NCBI RefSeq assembly: GCF_017349075.1
Contig: NZ_JAFMOF010000002.1
Location: 930,001 to 994,000, forward strand
Origin: Streptomyces triculaminicus
GTDB taxonomy: Bacteria > Actinomycetota > Actinomycetes > Streptomycetales > Streptomycetaceae
Direction: 5' to 3'
DNA: 64,000 nt
The stretch's first letter is position 1, and each line of letters begins with the position of its first letter. The position numbers and the translations under genes are program-made. The notes under the pieces were generated by a model that did no database searches, was not told where the DNA came from, and saw only the letters and a program-made list of their open reading frames with translations. Positions 9,405-18,527 of the stretch are shown in pieces.

Positions 9405-9468
9405 CAAGATCGGGACAACCCCCGGCAACCCCTGTCGCCGGGGAGCCGGGTGTGTCTAGGCTGGGGGT

Positions 9469-9663
9469 GCAGTCGGTTCGCCCCGTCTTCGGACGGCGGC
9501 GTCGCAAGAGGGAACCCGGTGCGAATCCGGGACTGCCCCGCAGCGGTGAGTGGGAACGACCGCCGTCATACGCACTGGGCCCGAGGGCCCGGGAAGCGAC
9601 GGCCAGTAGGTGTCGCGTCCGTCAGGACGCGGCGGGCCCACGAGTCCGAATACCTGCCACTGC
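9469..9663 (+). promoter_or_regulatory. Cobalamin riboswitch of metE
   Basis: A classical B12 riboswitch. Core strings include GGAACCCGGTGCGAATCCGG, GACTGCCCCGCAGCGGTGAG, a CACTGGGCC...GGGAAGC element and the distal GAGTCCGAATACCTGCC. The closing stem pairs GCAGT (9469-9473) with ACTGC (9659-9663). A 7-bp hairpin (9665-9682) follows at once and may be part of the expression platform. It lies 149 bases before the B12-independent methionine synthase, so the expected logic is to switch metE off when cobalamin is plentiful. Confidence 0.92.
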
Positions 9664-9811
9664 CCGCGTGCGACCGCACGCGGTGTTCTCGGTGGTCTCG
9701 TGGGCGGACCGACGGGTACGGGCGGACGCGACGCGGCCCCGCCCCGTCCTGCCGTTCCTTCGCACCCCGTCGACCACCGGGAGCGTTCCGCGACTCGCGA
9801 AGGAGAGTTCC

Positions 9812-12139
9812 GTGGCAGCCGACCGTCCCCGCCCCGCCCCGCGTTCCCTGGCCACCGTCCACGGCTACCCCCGGCAGGGGGCCGGCCGGGAGCTGAAGAA
9901 GGCCGTCGAGGGTTACTGGTCCGGCCGCGTCAGCGCCGGCGAACTGCGCCGCACCGCCGCCGGCCTGCGCCGCGAGGCCTGGCGAGCGCTGGCGGACGCC
10001 GGCGTCCACGAGGTCCCCACCGGCGACTTCTCGCTCTACGACCACGTCCTGGACACCACCGTCATGGTCGGCGCCATCCCCGAGCGCCACCGCGCCCTCG
10101 TCGCCGAGGACGCCCTCGACGGCTACTTCGCCATGGCCCGCGGCACCCAGCAGGCACCGCCGCTGGAGATGACCAAGTGGTTCGACACCAACTACCACTA
10201 CCTCGTCCCCGAACTGGGCCCCGGCACCGTCTTCACCGCCGACTCCGCCAAGCCCGTCGGCGAACTGCGCGAGGCCCTCGACGCCGGCCACGCCGCCCGG
10301 CCCGTGCTGGTGGGCCCCGTCACCTACCTCCTGCTCGCCAAACCCGCCCCCGGCACCGCCCCGGACTTCCAGCCGCTGACCCTCCTCGACCGGCTGCTGC
10401 CCGTCTACGCCGACGTGCTCGCCGACCTGCGCGCGGCCGGCGCCGCATGGGTGCAGCTCGACGAGCCCGCACTGGTCCAGGACCAGCCCCCGGCCGTACT
10501 GAACGCCGCCGCCCGCGCCTACCGCGAACTGGGCGCCCTCACCGACCGCCCCAAGCTGCTCGCCGCCGCCTACTTCGACCGGCTCGGCGACGCCCTGCCG
10601 GTGCTGGCCAAGGCGCCCGTCGACGGCCTGGCCCTGGACTTCACCGGGCCCGCCGCCGCCAACCTCGGCGACCTCGCGGCCGCCGGCGGCCTGCCCGGCA
10701 AACGGCTGATCGCCGGCGTCGTCGACGGACGCAACGTCTGGATCAACGACCTCGAGCGGTCCCTGGCCACCCTCGCCACCCTGCTCGGCCTCGCCGGCCG
10801 CGTCGACGTCGCCCCCTCCTGCCCCCTGTTGCACGTGCCCCTGGACGCCGCCGCCGAACGCGACGCCGACCCGCAGGTCGCCCGCTGGCTCGCCTTCGCC
10901 CGGCAGAAGACCGACGAGATCGTCACCCTCGCCCGCGGCCTGAACGAGGGCGGCGACACCATCGCCCCGCAGCTCGCCGCCAACCGCTGCGCCCGTGCCT
11001 CCCGCGCCGCCTCCGCCCTCACCCGCGACCCGGCCGTGCGCGCCCGCGCCACGGCCGTCACCCCAGCCGACACCCGCCGCCCACAGCCCTACGCCGAGCG
11101 CTCCGCCGCCCAGCGCGCACGCCTGGGCCTGCCGCTGCTGCCCACCACCACCATCGGCTCCTTCCCGCAGACCCGCGAACTGCGCACCGCCCGCGCCGAC
11201 CTGCGCGCCGGACGCATCGACGCCGCCGCGTACGACGAGCGCATCGCCGCCGAGATCCGCGAGGTCCTCGCCTTCCAGGAGAAGGCCGGGCTCGACGTCC
11301 TCGTCCACGGCGAACCCGAACGCGACGACATGGTCCAGTACTTCGCCGAGCGCCTCACCGGCTACCTGGCCACCCGGCACGGCTGGGTGCAGTCCTACGG
11401 CACCCGCTATGTGCGGCCGCCCATCCTCGCCGGCGACATCTCCCGGCCCGGGCCCATGACCGTCGCCTGGACCGCCTACGCCCAGGAGCACACGGACCGC
11501 CCGGTCAAGGGCATGCTCACCGGCCCCGTCACCATGCTCGCCTGGTCCTTCGTCCGCGACGACCAGCCGCTCGCCGACACCGCCCGCCAGGTCGCCCTCG
11601 CCCTGCGGGACGAGGTCGCCGACCTGGAGGCCGCGGGCACCGCCGTCATCCAGGTCGACGAGCCGGCGCTGCGCGAGACCCTGCCGCTGCGCTCCGCCGA
11701 CCGGGCCGGCTACCTCCGGTGGGCCACCGAGGCCTTCCGGCTGGCCACCGCCGGCGTGCGGGCGGACACCCAGATCCACACCCACATGTGCTACGCCGAG
11801 TTCGGCGACATCATCGCCGCCATCGAGGACCTGGACGCCGACGTCATCAGCCTCGAGGCCGCGCGCTCGCACATGCGGGTCGCCGGTGAACTCGCCCTGG
11901 CCGGCTACCCGCAGGAGGTCGGGCCCGGCGTCTACGACATCCACTCCCCGCGCGTGCCGGACGCCGCCGAGGTCGCGGCCCTGCTGCGCAAGGGGCTCGA
12001 GGCCGTCCCGGCCGAGCGCCTGTGGGGCAACCCCGACTGCGGGCTGAAGACCCGTGGCTGGGCTGAGGTGCGCGCGTCGCTGACGCACCTGGTCGAGGGG
12101 GCCCGCCAGGTGCGGGCGGAATGCGGCACCGCGGGGTAG
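9812..12139 (+). CDS. metE: Cobalamin-independent methionine synthase MetE
   Basis: A 775-residue cytosolic enzyme that transfers the methyl group of 5-methyltetrahydropteroyl-triglutamate to homocysteine. The length matches the two-barrel MetE family. The N-terminal barrel includes TKWFDTNYHYLVPE. The C-terminal barrel has TTTIGSFPQTRELR and the zinc-site blocks HTHMCYAEFGDI and NPDCGLKTRGW. The start is the GTG at 9812, with AGGAG seven bases upstream. A cobalamin riboswitch precedes it, the typical arrangement in actinobacteria that also have MetH. No methionine or folate gene is adjacent. The frame is open far upstream, but that extension is non-coding riboswitch sequence. Confidence 0.97.
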   Translation: MAADRPRPAPRSLATVHGYPRQGAGRELKKAVEGYWSGRVSAGELRRTAAGLRREAWRALADAGVHEVPTGDFSLYDHVLDTTVMVGAIPERHRALVAEDALDGYFAMARGTQQAPPLEMTKWFDTNYHYLVPELGPGTVFTADSAKPVGELREALDAGHAARPVLVGPVTYLLLAKPAPGTAPDFQPLTLLDRLLPVYADVLADLRAAGAAWVQLDEPALVQDQPPAVLNAAARAYRELGALTDRPKLLAAAYFDRLGDALPVLAKAPVDGLALDFTGPAAANLGDLAAAGGLPGKRLIAGVVDGRNVWINDLERSLATLATLLGLAGRVDVAPSCPLLHVPLDAAAERDADPQVARWLAFARQKTDEIVTLARGLNEGGDTIAPQLAANRCARASRAASALTRDPAVRARATAVTPADTRRPQPYAERSAAQRARLGLPLLPTTTIGSFPQTRELRTARADLRAGRIDAAAYDERIAAEIREVLAFQEKAGLDVLVHGEPERDDMVQYFAERLTGYLATRHGWVQSYGTRYVRPPILAGDISRPGPMTVAWTAYAQEHTDRPVKGMLTGPVTMLAWSFVRDDQPLADTARQVALALRDEVADLEAAGTAVIQVDEPALRETLPLRSADRAGYLRWATEAFRLATAGVRADTQIHTHMCYAEFGDIIAAIEDLDADVISLEAARSHMRVAGELALAGYPQEVGPGVYDIHSPRVPDAAEVAALLRKGLEAVPAERLWGNPDCGLKTRGWAEVRASLTHLVEGARQVRAECGTAG

Positions 12140-12152
12140 CCCCCGCCCACCG

Positions 12153-12216
12153 AGCCGCCGCCGCGCCGGCCGGAACACCCGCTGAGGGGCGGGGAGTCCG
12201 GCCGGGCGCGGCGGCT
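12153..12216. terminator. Long hairpin between metE and the convergent gene
   Basis: The arms AGCCGCCGCCGCGCCGGCCGG and TCCGGCCGGGCGCGGCGGCT can form a long GC-rich stem with small bulges around a loop of about 20 bases. It fills the gap between two convergent genes and probably ends transcription from both sides. Confidence 0.5.
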
Positions 12217-12217
12217 T

Positions 12218-12796
12218 TCAGCCCGCCGGGGTGAGCGGGCGGCCGCAGCGCAGGTTCCAGCGCCCGGCCCGGCCGCTCAGCTCGGTCAGGGACAGGGGGG
12301 AGACGTCCAGGCGCCAGAACACCGGCGCCGGCAGCCCGAGCGCGTGCACCAGCGCCGCCCGGACGACGGCGGGTTCCACCACGGCCAGCACCCTCCCGCC
12401 GTCCCCGGCCAGGCCGTCCAGCCACGCGCCGACCCGTTCGGTGAGCGCCACGACCGACTCCCCGCCGTGGGGCGCGGCCCCGGGGTCCGCCAGCCATGCC
12501 GCCACCGCCTCCGGTTCGGCGGTCATCACCTCCTCCAGCGAACGGCCGCGCCAGCGGCCGACCTCCAGATCGCGCAGCGCGCCCACGGGTTCGGCGTCGT
12601 CCAGCCCGAGGGCGGCGGCCGTCCGGCGGCAGCGCGGCGCGGGGGCCGTCGCGGCCCGGTCCGTGCGCGGCAGCGCCCCGGCCGCCGCGCGGGCGGCGCG
12701 CTCGCCCGCCGCGTCGAGCGGGGAGCCGTCGTCGAAGCGCGCGGCCCGCAGCGCGGAGCCGGTCGCGGGCGAGATCAACATCACACGCGTCGTCAT
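12218..12796 (-). CDS. Histidine-phosphatase-fold protein lacking catalytic histidines
   Basis: A 192-residue CobC/phosphoglycerate-mutase-like protein. The fold is recognisable from TAPAPRCRRTAAALGL, LRDLEVGRWRGRSLEEV and PHGGESVVALTERV. However, the RHG catalytic motif at the N-terminus is replaced by SPATG, and the second-histidine region SHGG is replaced by VEPAVVRA. Phosphatase activity is therefore unlikely; a binding or regulatory role is possible. It is divergent from the riboswitch-controlled cbtBA genes, which suggests a link to cobalt or cobalamin. GGAGGAGAG lies directly before the ATG at 12796. Confidence 0.8.
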   Translation of the reverse strand: MTTRVMLISPATGSALRAARFDDGSPLDAAGERAARAAAGALPRTDRAATAPAPRCRRTAAALGLDDAEPVGALRDLEVGRWRGRSLEEVMTAEPEAVAAWLADPGAAPHGGESVVALTERVGAWLDGLAGDGGRVLAVVEPAVVRAALVHALGLPAPVFWRLDVSPLSLTELSGRAGRWNLRCGRPLTPAG

Positions 12797-12928
12797 GATC
12801 CTCTCCTCCGGGGCGCTCGGGCCCACGCGCCCAGCAGACCACGGGCTTTGGCCGGGGAGTGCGCCGGGGGCGTGCATCCGTACGCCCGTAGCGCCGTGAC
12901 GGACCAGGCGGTACGGTCGCGTGTACAT

Positions 12929-13048
12929 GACGACGGTGCGTTCGGAAGCCGGTGCGAATCCGGCACGGTCGCGCCACTGTGTACCTGGCGGGCACCCCGG
13001 TCGGCTCCGGGGTTCGGCGGCAGGAAAGTCAGACCCGCCACCGTCGTC
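12929..13048 (+). promoter_or_regulatory. Cobalamin riboswitch of cbtBA
   Basis: A compact B12 riboswitch. It contains GGAAGCCGGTGCGAATCCGG, CACGGTCGCGCCACTGT and a GGAAAGTCAGACCCGCC segment. A perfect 10-bp closing stem pairs GACGACGGTG (12929-12938) with CACCGTCGTC (13039-13048). It ends 43 bases before cbtB and is shorter than the metE element. Repression of cobalt uptake by cobalamin is expected. Confidence 0.92.
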
Positions 13049-13091
13049 GAGCACCAACGACCGGGACGCGTGTTCCCCAGGAGGTTCTGTC

Positions 13092-13316
13092 ATGGCCCAG
13101 TCCGTCGCCCCCGTTTCCAGCCGCCCCGCCCTGCCGGAGATCGCCCCCATCTCGCTCAAGGAGATAGCCCCCTGGCTGGCCTTCGGCGGGATCCTGATGC
13201 TGGTCCTGCTGTACTTCGTCGGCGCCGAGCAGGGCGCCACCTCCCTCATCGCGGGCAAGGACGTCCACGAGTGGGTGCACGACGGCCGCCACCTGCTCGG
13301 TTTCCCCTGCCACTGA
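13092..13316 (+). CDS. cbtB: CbtB, cobalt transporter small subunit
   Basis: A 74-residue membrane protein with one helix (WLAFGGILMLVLLYFVGAEQG, residues 28-48) and the conserved C-terminal metal-ligand-like segment HEWVHDGRHLLGFPCH. The size and tail match CbtB, the small partner of CbtA in B12-regulated cobalt uptake. CAGGAGG lies eight bases before the ATG. It is the first gene after the riboswitch and is followed 20 bases later by cbtA. The family was assigned to cobalt transport largely from riboswitch control and gene neighbourhood. Confidence 0.92.
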   Translation: MAQSVAPVSSRPALPEIAPISLKEIAPWLAFGGILMLVLLYFVGAEQGATSLIAGKDVHEWVHDGRHLLGFPCH

Positions 13317-13336
13317 CCCGGCGGGAGCACGAGCCC

Positions 13337-14101
13337 ATGAACTCCGTATCCGTAAGGGCCCTGCTCGTACGGGGCATGCTGGCCGGCCTGGCCACCGGCG
13401 TGCTGGCCCTGATCACCGCCTACCTGCTGGGTGAGCCCCATGTGGACTCGGCCATCGCGTTCGAGGAGGCGCACAGCCACGACCACGGCCACGACGAGGT
13501 GGAGCTGGTCAGCCGGACCATGCAGGCCACCGGCGGCCTCGCCACCGGCGTCCTGGTCTACGGCGTGGCGCTGGGCGGCATCGCCGCCCTGGCGTTCTGC
13601 GTGGCCCTGGGCCGCATCGGCCGCTTCGGCCCGCGCGCGACCGCGGGACTGGTCGCGCTGGGCGCGTTCGTGGCGGTCTTCCTGGTGCCGTTCCTGAAGT
13701 ACCCGGCCAACCCGCCGGCCGTCGGCGACCCGGACACCCTGGACCAGCGCACCGCGCTGTTCTTCCTGATGATCGCGCTCAGCGTGCTGCTCGCCGTCGC
13801 CGCGGTCATCCTGGGCCGGCGCCTCGCGCCGCGCCTGGGCAACTGGAACGCCACCGTGGCGGCCTGCGCCGCCCTGGTCGTCGCGATCGGGCTCGCGTAC
13901 GCGTTCCTGCCCTCCGGCGACAACGTCCCGGAGCACTTCCCGGCGACGCTGCTGTGGGAGTTCCGTATGTCCTCCCTCGCCATCGAGCTCGTGCTGTGGA
14001 CCGGCTTCGGCCTGATCTTCGGTGAGTTCGCCGAGCGGCTCCTCGTGCCGAAGGCCGCGGAGCGGGACGAGCGGCAGCCGGAGACGGCAGCCGTGAGCTG
14101 A
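13337..14101 (+). CDS. cbtA: CbtA, cobalt transporter membrane subunit
   Basis: A 254-residue integral membrane protein with about six hydrophobic helices. The first spans residues 9-31. A His/Asp/Glu-rich loop follows (EEAHSHDHGHDEVE, near residue 42), a plausible metal-gathering segment between helices 1 and 2. Further helices are near residues 66-86, 95-115, 139-159, 171-191 and 213-231. It is co-transcribed with cbtB under the cobalamin riboswitch. There is no ATPase partner nearby, as is normal for CbtAB. It ends 13 bases from a convergent glycosyltransferase gene. Confidence 0.93.
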   Translation: MNSVSVRALLVRGMLAGLATGVLALITAYLLGEPHVDSAIAFEEAHSHDHGHDEVELVSRTMQATGGLATGVLVYGVALGGIAALAFCVALGRIGRFGPRATAGLVALGAFVAVFLVPFLKYPANPPAVGDPDTLDQRTALFFLMIALSVLLAVAAVILGRRLAPRLGNWNATVAACAALVVAIGLAYAFLPSGDNVPEHFPATLLWEFRMSSLAIELVLWTGFGLIFGEFAERLLVPKAAERDERQPETAAVS

Positions 14102-14114
14102 AAGTCGCGCGTCG

Positions 14115-15247
14115 TCACCGGACGCCGGGCGGGCCGCAGTCGGCCCGCCCGGCGTTCGCGTGTACGGCCAGCATCCGCTCCACCGTCCGGGCCCACGGGA
14201 ACTCCTCCGCGCGCGCCCGCGCCGCCGCCCGCCGCACCTCCTCGGGCCGGGCGAGCACGCGCGTCACCGCGTCCGCCATCCCCGTCGCGCACCCGGCGGG
14301 CGCCACGGCCCCCGCCCCCGGCACCACCAGTTCGCGCGCCGCCCCCGATCGGCCGTCACCACCGGCGTCCCGCACGCCAGCGCCTCCAGCGCCGACAGCC
14401 CGAACGACTCCACCGCGCACGGCACCAGCGCCACATCCGCCCGTGCCAGCACCGCGGCCACGCCCCGGCGTTCGGCCACATGGCCGTGGAAGCGCACCGG
14501 CAGCCCGGCCGTCGCCGCCCACCGCTCCAGGCGCCCGCGCTCCGGCCCGTCGCCCAGCACGTCCAGGCGGGCGTCCACGCCGCGCCGACGCAGCACCGCC
14601 AGGGCCCCCAGCGGCAGATGAGGCCACTTCTCCGCCGACAGCCGCCCCGCGTACACCAGCCGGACCCCGTCGCCGCGCGCGCCGGCGGGGGCGAACACCT
14701 CCAGATCGACGCCCAACGGCACCCGGTGCAACGCCACCTGCCCGCCCAGCCGGGCGAACTCCGCGCCGGAGAAGGCGGACGCGGCGACCACGGCGTCGAA
14801 CGCCCCGGCCAGGCACCGGTTCCAGGCGTCGACCGCCCGGACCGGCGGCAGGCGCCCCGGCAGCCGGGGCGCCAGGATCGCGTCCAGCCGCTCATGGGAG
14901 AGCAGCACCGTCCGTACGCCCCGCGCCCGCGCCCAACGGGCCGTACCCACCAGCGTCAGCTTGTCCGACACCTCCAGCACGTCGGGCGCGAACCACCCCA
15001 GCAGGCGCCGCAGCCCCAGCAGCACCCCCGGTGAGAGCACCATCCGGTACCCGCCGCCCACGCGCGGCCCCGGCACCGTCACCCGCACGCCGCCCGCCGC
15101 GTCGCGCACCCGGGCGTACCGGGCGCCCGGTACGACCAGCAGCCGGTCGTGGCCGGCGGCGACGTACCCCCGGCCGAGCGCGTCCAGCGTGGTGCGCAGA
15201 CCGCCCGAGGCCGGGGCGTAGAAGTTGGCGAGCTGCGCGATCCTCAT
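14115..15247 (-). pseudogene. GT4-type glycosyltransferase, single-base frameshift
   Basis: About 378 residues if the frame is restored. The N-terminal Rossmann domain starts MRIAQLANFYAPASGGLRT. The C-terminal domain has VYAGRLSAEKW, VLGDGPERGRLE and the donor-binding E-x7-E region ESFGLSALEALACGTPVV. After VVTADRG the frame breaks: adding one G to the run of five at about 14347 restores GAARELVVPGAG and the remaining C-terminal 75 residues (MADAVTRVLARPEEV). The start overlaps the stop of the upstream deacetylase-like gene (ATGA), so the two act as an operon. The acceptor is unknown; GT4 members of this type often glycosylate lipids or polysaccharides. Confidence 0.8.
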
Positions 15248-15999
15248 GCCGCGCCCCCGGCGGCCGGCCGCCGGGCACGGACCAGTTCGGCGTATGTGCA
15301 CGGGCGCATCCCCGCCGCCAGGGCGCCGTCGATCGCCGCCAGGGTGCGCTCGCGCAGCCCCGGCCGCGCCAGGTCCGCGGGGTGCAGCGCGATGCGGAAC
15401 GGCCGGCCGGCGGCGGACCGGCGCCGCGCCGCCGCCGTCATCAGCCGCGCGCCCGCTCGCTCGCCGAGCCCGCCCGGCCGGTGGGACAGCGCCGGCACGC
15501 GATGGGCGACCCCGGTCCGCAGGTCGCGCACCGTCAGATGGCCGGTGGTGTAGTCCAGGCCCAGGCCGCGCAGCGCCGTCAGCGTCCCCGGTGAGGCGAG
15601 CCAGCCGGGCGGGGTGAAGCCGCACGGTGCCATGCCCACCGAGGCGAGCGCGGCCAGACCCTTCTCCAGCCGTTCACGGGCGGCCCGTTCGCCGAGCGCC
15701 GCGAACTCGGCGCAGCCGCGCGCCGCCAGAAGGCCGGTCAGCCGCCGGGCCGGCGACCCGCCGGGTACGCCCCGGTGCTCCCAGCCGTGCAGCGCGAGCT
15801 CGTGCCCCCGCTCGCGGGCGGCGTGCGCCCACCGCACCAGGGCCGGGTCGCGGGCCGCCGGGACGCCGCGCCAGGGGCCGGGCACCAGCAGCAGCGTCGC
15901 GCGCACACCGCGCTCGTCGAGGCCCGCCAGCCACCGGCGGCACGGGTCGAGGGTCCAGGGGGCCACGTCGTGCACCGAGACCACGAAGACGGCGCTCAC
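15244..15999 (-). CDS. DUF2334-like polysaccharide-deacetylase-fold protein
   Basis: A 251-residue protein of the DUF2334 group, related to the NodB deacetylase barrel. It starts SAVFVVSVHDVAPWT with the metal-type HD pair, followed by ELALHGWEHRG as the His-rich second motif and GFTPPGW. A late FRIALHPADL supplies another histidine. There is no signal peptide, so it is probably cytoplasmic or acts on lipid-linked sugar at the inner membrane face. The GTG at 15999 fits the conserved N-terminus; its ribosome-binding site is weak. It is coupled by ATGA to the glycosyltransferase, suggesting joint work on a glycan or glycolipid. Confidence 0.8.
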   Translation of the reverse strand: MSAVFVVSVHDVAPWTLDPCRRWLAGLDERGVRATLLLVPGPWRGVPAARDPALVRWAHAARERGHELALHGWEHRGVPGGSPARRLTGLLAARGCAEFAALGERAARERLEKGLAALASVGMAPCGFTPPGWLASPGTLTALRGLGLDYTTGHLTVRDLRTGVAHRVPALSHRPGGLGERAGARLMTAAARRRSAAGRPFRIALHPADLARPGLRERTLAAIDGALAAGMRPCTYAELVRARRPAAGGAA

Positions 16000-16115
16000 A
16001 GGACCGAGCGTGCCCCCGCCGCGCGGACGCGCGGTGTACGCGCGGTGAACGGTCCGCCTCCGGGAGACGCCCGGTACGGTGGTGCTCACCAGCACGAAAA
16101 TACGGGGGAAGTGCC

Positions 16116-16844
16116 ATGTCGTACCCGCTTGTTGAGGCCTGTCACGCCGCTCGCCGCCCCGCGCCGCCGGCCCCGCCGCCCTTTGCCCACCACGGCCCCG
16201 CCCTGCTCACCGAGGCCCTCGCACGGATACCCGAGGAGGCGGTGCGGGCGTTCACCGCGTCGTGGAACGACCTGCCCGCCGACGCCCACCTCGGCGCCGG
16301 CACGCCCTACCGCTTCCGCCGCTACGGCAGGTTCCGTATCGCCGGCGACGGCCTGGAGCGGCTGCCGCACGTCGCGTTCTTCCAGGACCGCGCCGTCAAC
16401 AAGGTCAGCGGCGGCGTGGCGCGCATGTTCGCCCCGCTGGACGACACGGTGGCGTGCGGGCCGGTGCTGGGCGCGGTCGTCCGTACCCTCCGGGAGCACC
16501 TGCCGGGCCCGCGCACCGGCACCGACCTGTGCGGGGTCCATCAGATCCGGGTCACCGCCACGGACGCGACGGACGGTCACCCGGCGCCCGAGGGCGTCCA
16601 CCGGGACGGGCACAACTACGTCGCCCAGGTGCTGATCCGGCGCGAGGGAGTCCTGGGCGCCGAGTCGTGCCTGTACGACCTGGCCGGGCGGGCCGTGCAC
16701 CGGGCCTCGCTGAGCGCGCCGCTGGAGACGATCGTCCTGGACGACCGGCGCGTCCTGCACGGCGTCTCGCCGATGCGGCCGGCGCCGGGCGCGCGGCGGG
16801 GCGTACGGGACATGCTGCTCGTCGACTTCTTCCCGGGTCGGTGA
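16116..16844 (+). CDS. 2OG-Fe(II) dioxygenase (BsmA/isoleucine-hydroxylase-like)
   Basis: A 242-residue protein resembling the 2OG-Fe dioxygenase family that includes L-isoleucine 4-hydroxylase. The iron-binding facial triad is visible as HRDGHNYV (H-x-D, with PEGVHRDG) and a distal VLHGVSP histidine, followed by an Arg-rich 2-oxoglutarate-binding stretch and LLVDFFPGR. CLYDLAGR lies between them. A GGGGGAA ribosome-binding site precedes the ATG at 16116. It stands alone and divergent from the deacetylase/glycosyltransferase pair. Free amino acid hydroxylation is the best guess, but the substrate is not determined. Confidence 0.8.
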   Translation: MSYPLVEACHAARRPAPPAPPPFAHHGPALLTEALARIPEEAVRAFTASWNDLPADAHLGAGTPYRFRRYGRFRIAGDGLERLPHVAFFQDRAVNKVSGGVARMFAPLDDTVACGPVLGAVVRTLREHLPGPRTGTDLCGVHQIRVTATDATDGHPAPEGVHRDGHNYVAQVLIRREGVLGAESCLYDLAGRAVHRASLSAPLETIVLDDRRVLHGVSPMRPAPGARRGVRDMLLVDFFPGR

Positions 16845-16930
16845 GCCGGGGCGGGAACCGGGGGCGGTGCGGGCAACGCGCGGGGCCGCAGGCAGACTTG
16901 GCCCCATACAACCCGTACTGAGGAGATCGC

Positions 16931-17461
16931 ATGCGTTACGCGGACGGCCCCACGGTCCACGAAGAGGTGCACATCCAGGCGGCGCCGCCCGAGGTCTGGA
17001 AGATGGTGACGGACATCGGGCTGCCCGCCCGGTTCAGCCCCGAGCTGCGGCGGGCCGAGTGGCTGGACGGTGCCACCGGGCCGGCGATGGGCGCGGCCTT
17101 CGCCGGCCACAACCACAACCCGGTGCTGGGCGAGTGGCGGACCGTCTCCCATGTGGTCGCGCTGGAGCCGGAGCGGGTGTTCGCCTGGGCGGTCACCGAC
17201 CCCGACGGGCGGTACGGAGGCGGCCCCGCCGATCCGGCGCACCCGATGGCCACCTGGACGTTCGCTCTCGAGCCCGCGGCCGGCGGCACGCTGCTGCGGC
17301 TGTCCGCGCTGCTCGGACCGGCCCGCTCGGGGATCAGCCTGGCGGTCGACCGCATGCCGGAGAAGGAGGAGGCGATCATCGAGCACCGGCTCGGCGACCT
17401 CGCCGCCGGCATGCGGACCACCCTCCAGGGCGTCAAGGACCTCGTCGAGGGACGCGCCTGA
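16931..17461 (+). CDS. SRPBCC/polyketide-cyclase-like small protein
   Basis: A 176-residue START-like protein. Typical strands are visible: VHEEVHIQAAPPEVWKMVTD at the N-terminus, EWRTVSHVVALEPERVFAWAV in the middle, and a long C-terminal helix (EEAIIEHRLGDLAAGMRTTL). The fold forms a hydrophobic cavity for lipids or aromatic compounds. It lies 86 bases after the dioxygenase gene and may be co-transcribed. No catalytic residues can be assigned. Confidence 0.8.
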   Translation: MRYADGPTVHEEVHIQAAPPEVWKMVTDIGLPARFSPELRRAEWLDGATGPAMGAAFAGHNHNPVLGEWRTVSHVVALEPERVFAWAVTDPDGRYGGGPADPAHPMATWTFALEPAAGGTLLRLSALLGPARSGISLAVDRMPEKEEAIIEHRLGDLAAGMRTTLQGVKDLVEGRA

Positions 17462-17572
17462 CGACTCGCCGAGCCCCCGCCGCGGGAGTGGGCGTACGGA
17501 GATCGGGCGCGGTATCCGTACGCGACGGCCAGTCTGACCGGGAAATGCCCGGCCTCCGGTGAAGCTGAGTCC

Positions 17573-18504
17573 ATGACCAAGATCAAGGCCGTCGCCTTCA
17601 GCTCCTACGGCTCCGCCGATGTGCTCCGGCTCACCGACGTCGATCAGCCGGTCCCGGGGCCCGGGCAGGTGCGGATCGCCGTGCGCTGCGCCGGCGTCAA
17701 CCCGCTCGACCACAAGATCCGCAGCGGTGCCATGGCCGGCATCGTTTCCGTCGACCTGCCGCACGTCCCCGGGGTGGAGGCCTCCGGGGTGGTGGAGGCG
17801 GTGGGGGAGGGAGTGGTGGGGGTGCAGGCGGGGACGCGGTCCTCGGCCGCACCGCCACCGGCGCCTACGCCGAGCAGGCCCTGGCCGTGGCCGAGGAGCT
17901 GATGATCAAGCCGCTCTCCCTGCCCTGGGAGGAGGCGGCCGGCCTGCCGTTGGCCGCCGAGACGGCCTGGCGGGCGCTGAACCTGCTGGCCCTGAACGAG
18001 GGCGAGACCCTGCTCGTGCACGGTGCGGCCGGGGGAGTGGGCACGCTGGCGGTGCAGTTCGCCCGCTCCCGGGACGTCCGGGTCATCGGCACGGCCAGCG
18101 AGTTCAACCACGAGTACCTGCGCGGGCTGGGCGCGATCCCGGTGACCTACGGCGAGGGCCTCGCCGAGCGCGTGCGCGAGGCCGCGCCGGGCGGGGTGGA
18201 CGCCGCACTGGACGCCGTCGGCAAGGGCGACGCCGTGGGGATCTCGGTCGAGCTGACCGGCGACCCGGAGCGGGTGGTGAGCATCGCCGACCCCGAGGGC
18301 GCCCGCCGCACCGGCGCCCGCTTCAGCGCCGGCGGCCCGGCCTCCGGGGGCGGCCCGGCGCTCACCGCCGCCCTGGCCCTGCACGAGGCCGGCATCCTCC
18401 AGCTGCCCGTCCACCGCGTCTACCGCCTGCACGAGGCGGCCGAGGCCCACCGCGCCAGCGAGCACGGCCATCTGACGGGAAAGATCGTGCTGGCGGTGGC
18501 GTGA
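17573..18504 (+). pseudogene. NADPH:quinone oxidoreductase (MDR), single-base frameshift
   Basis: Zinc-independent medium-chain dehydrogenase/reductase of about 310 residues. The N-terminal domain (MTKIKAVAFSSYGSADVLRL, then CAGVNPLDHKIRSG) ends in a broken frame after VGVQAG. Adding one base in the GGGG run near 17832 gives DAVLGRTATGAYAEQALAVA and joins the downstream frame, which contains the NADPH-binding GAAGGVGTLAVQFAR and the family C-terminus HLTGKIVLAV. No other lesion is visible, so sequence error is likely. It is followed by a strong terminator and a convergent NlpC/P60 gene. Confidence 0.8.
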
Positions 18505-18527
18505 GGGCGTCCGGGTCGTGAAACAGG

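Noticed and set aside
9120..9428. Minus-strand 102-residue frame near the dehydrogenase remnant
   Set aside because: No motif and poor start; the plus strand carries recognisable 3-hydroxyacyl-CoA dehydrogenase blocks.
8867..9811. In-frame extension of metE upstream to 8867
   Set aside because: The stretch contains a cobalamin riboswitch and a degenerate gene remnant; the GTG at 9812 has a clear ribosome-binding site and matches MetE N-termini.
12218..13316. Considered the 12.2 kb gene as active CobC (alpha-ribazole phosphatase)
   Set aside because: Both catalytic histidine motifs are replaced, so the active-enzyme label is not supported.
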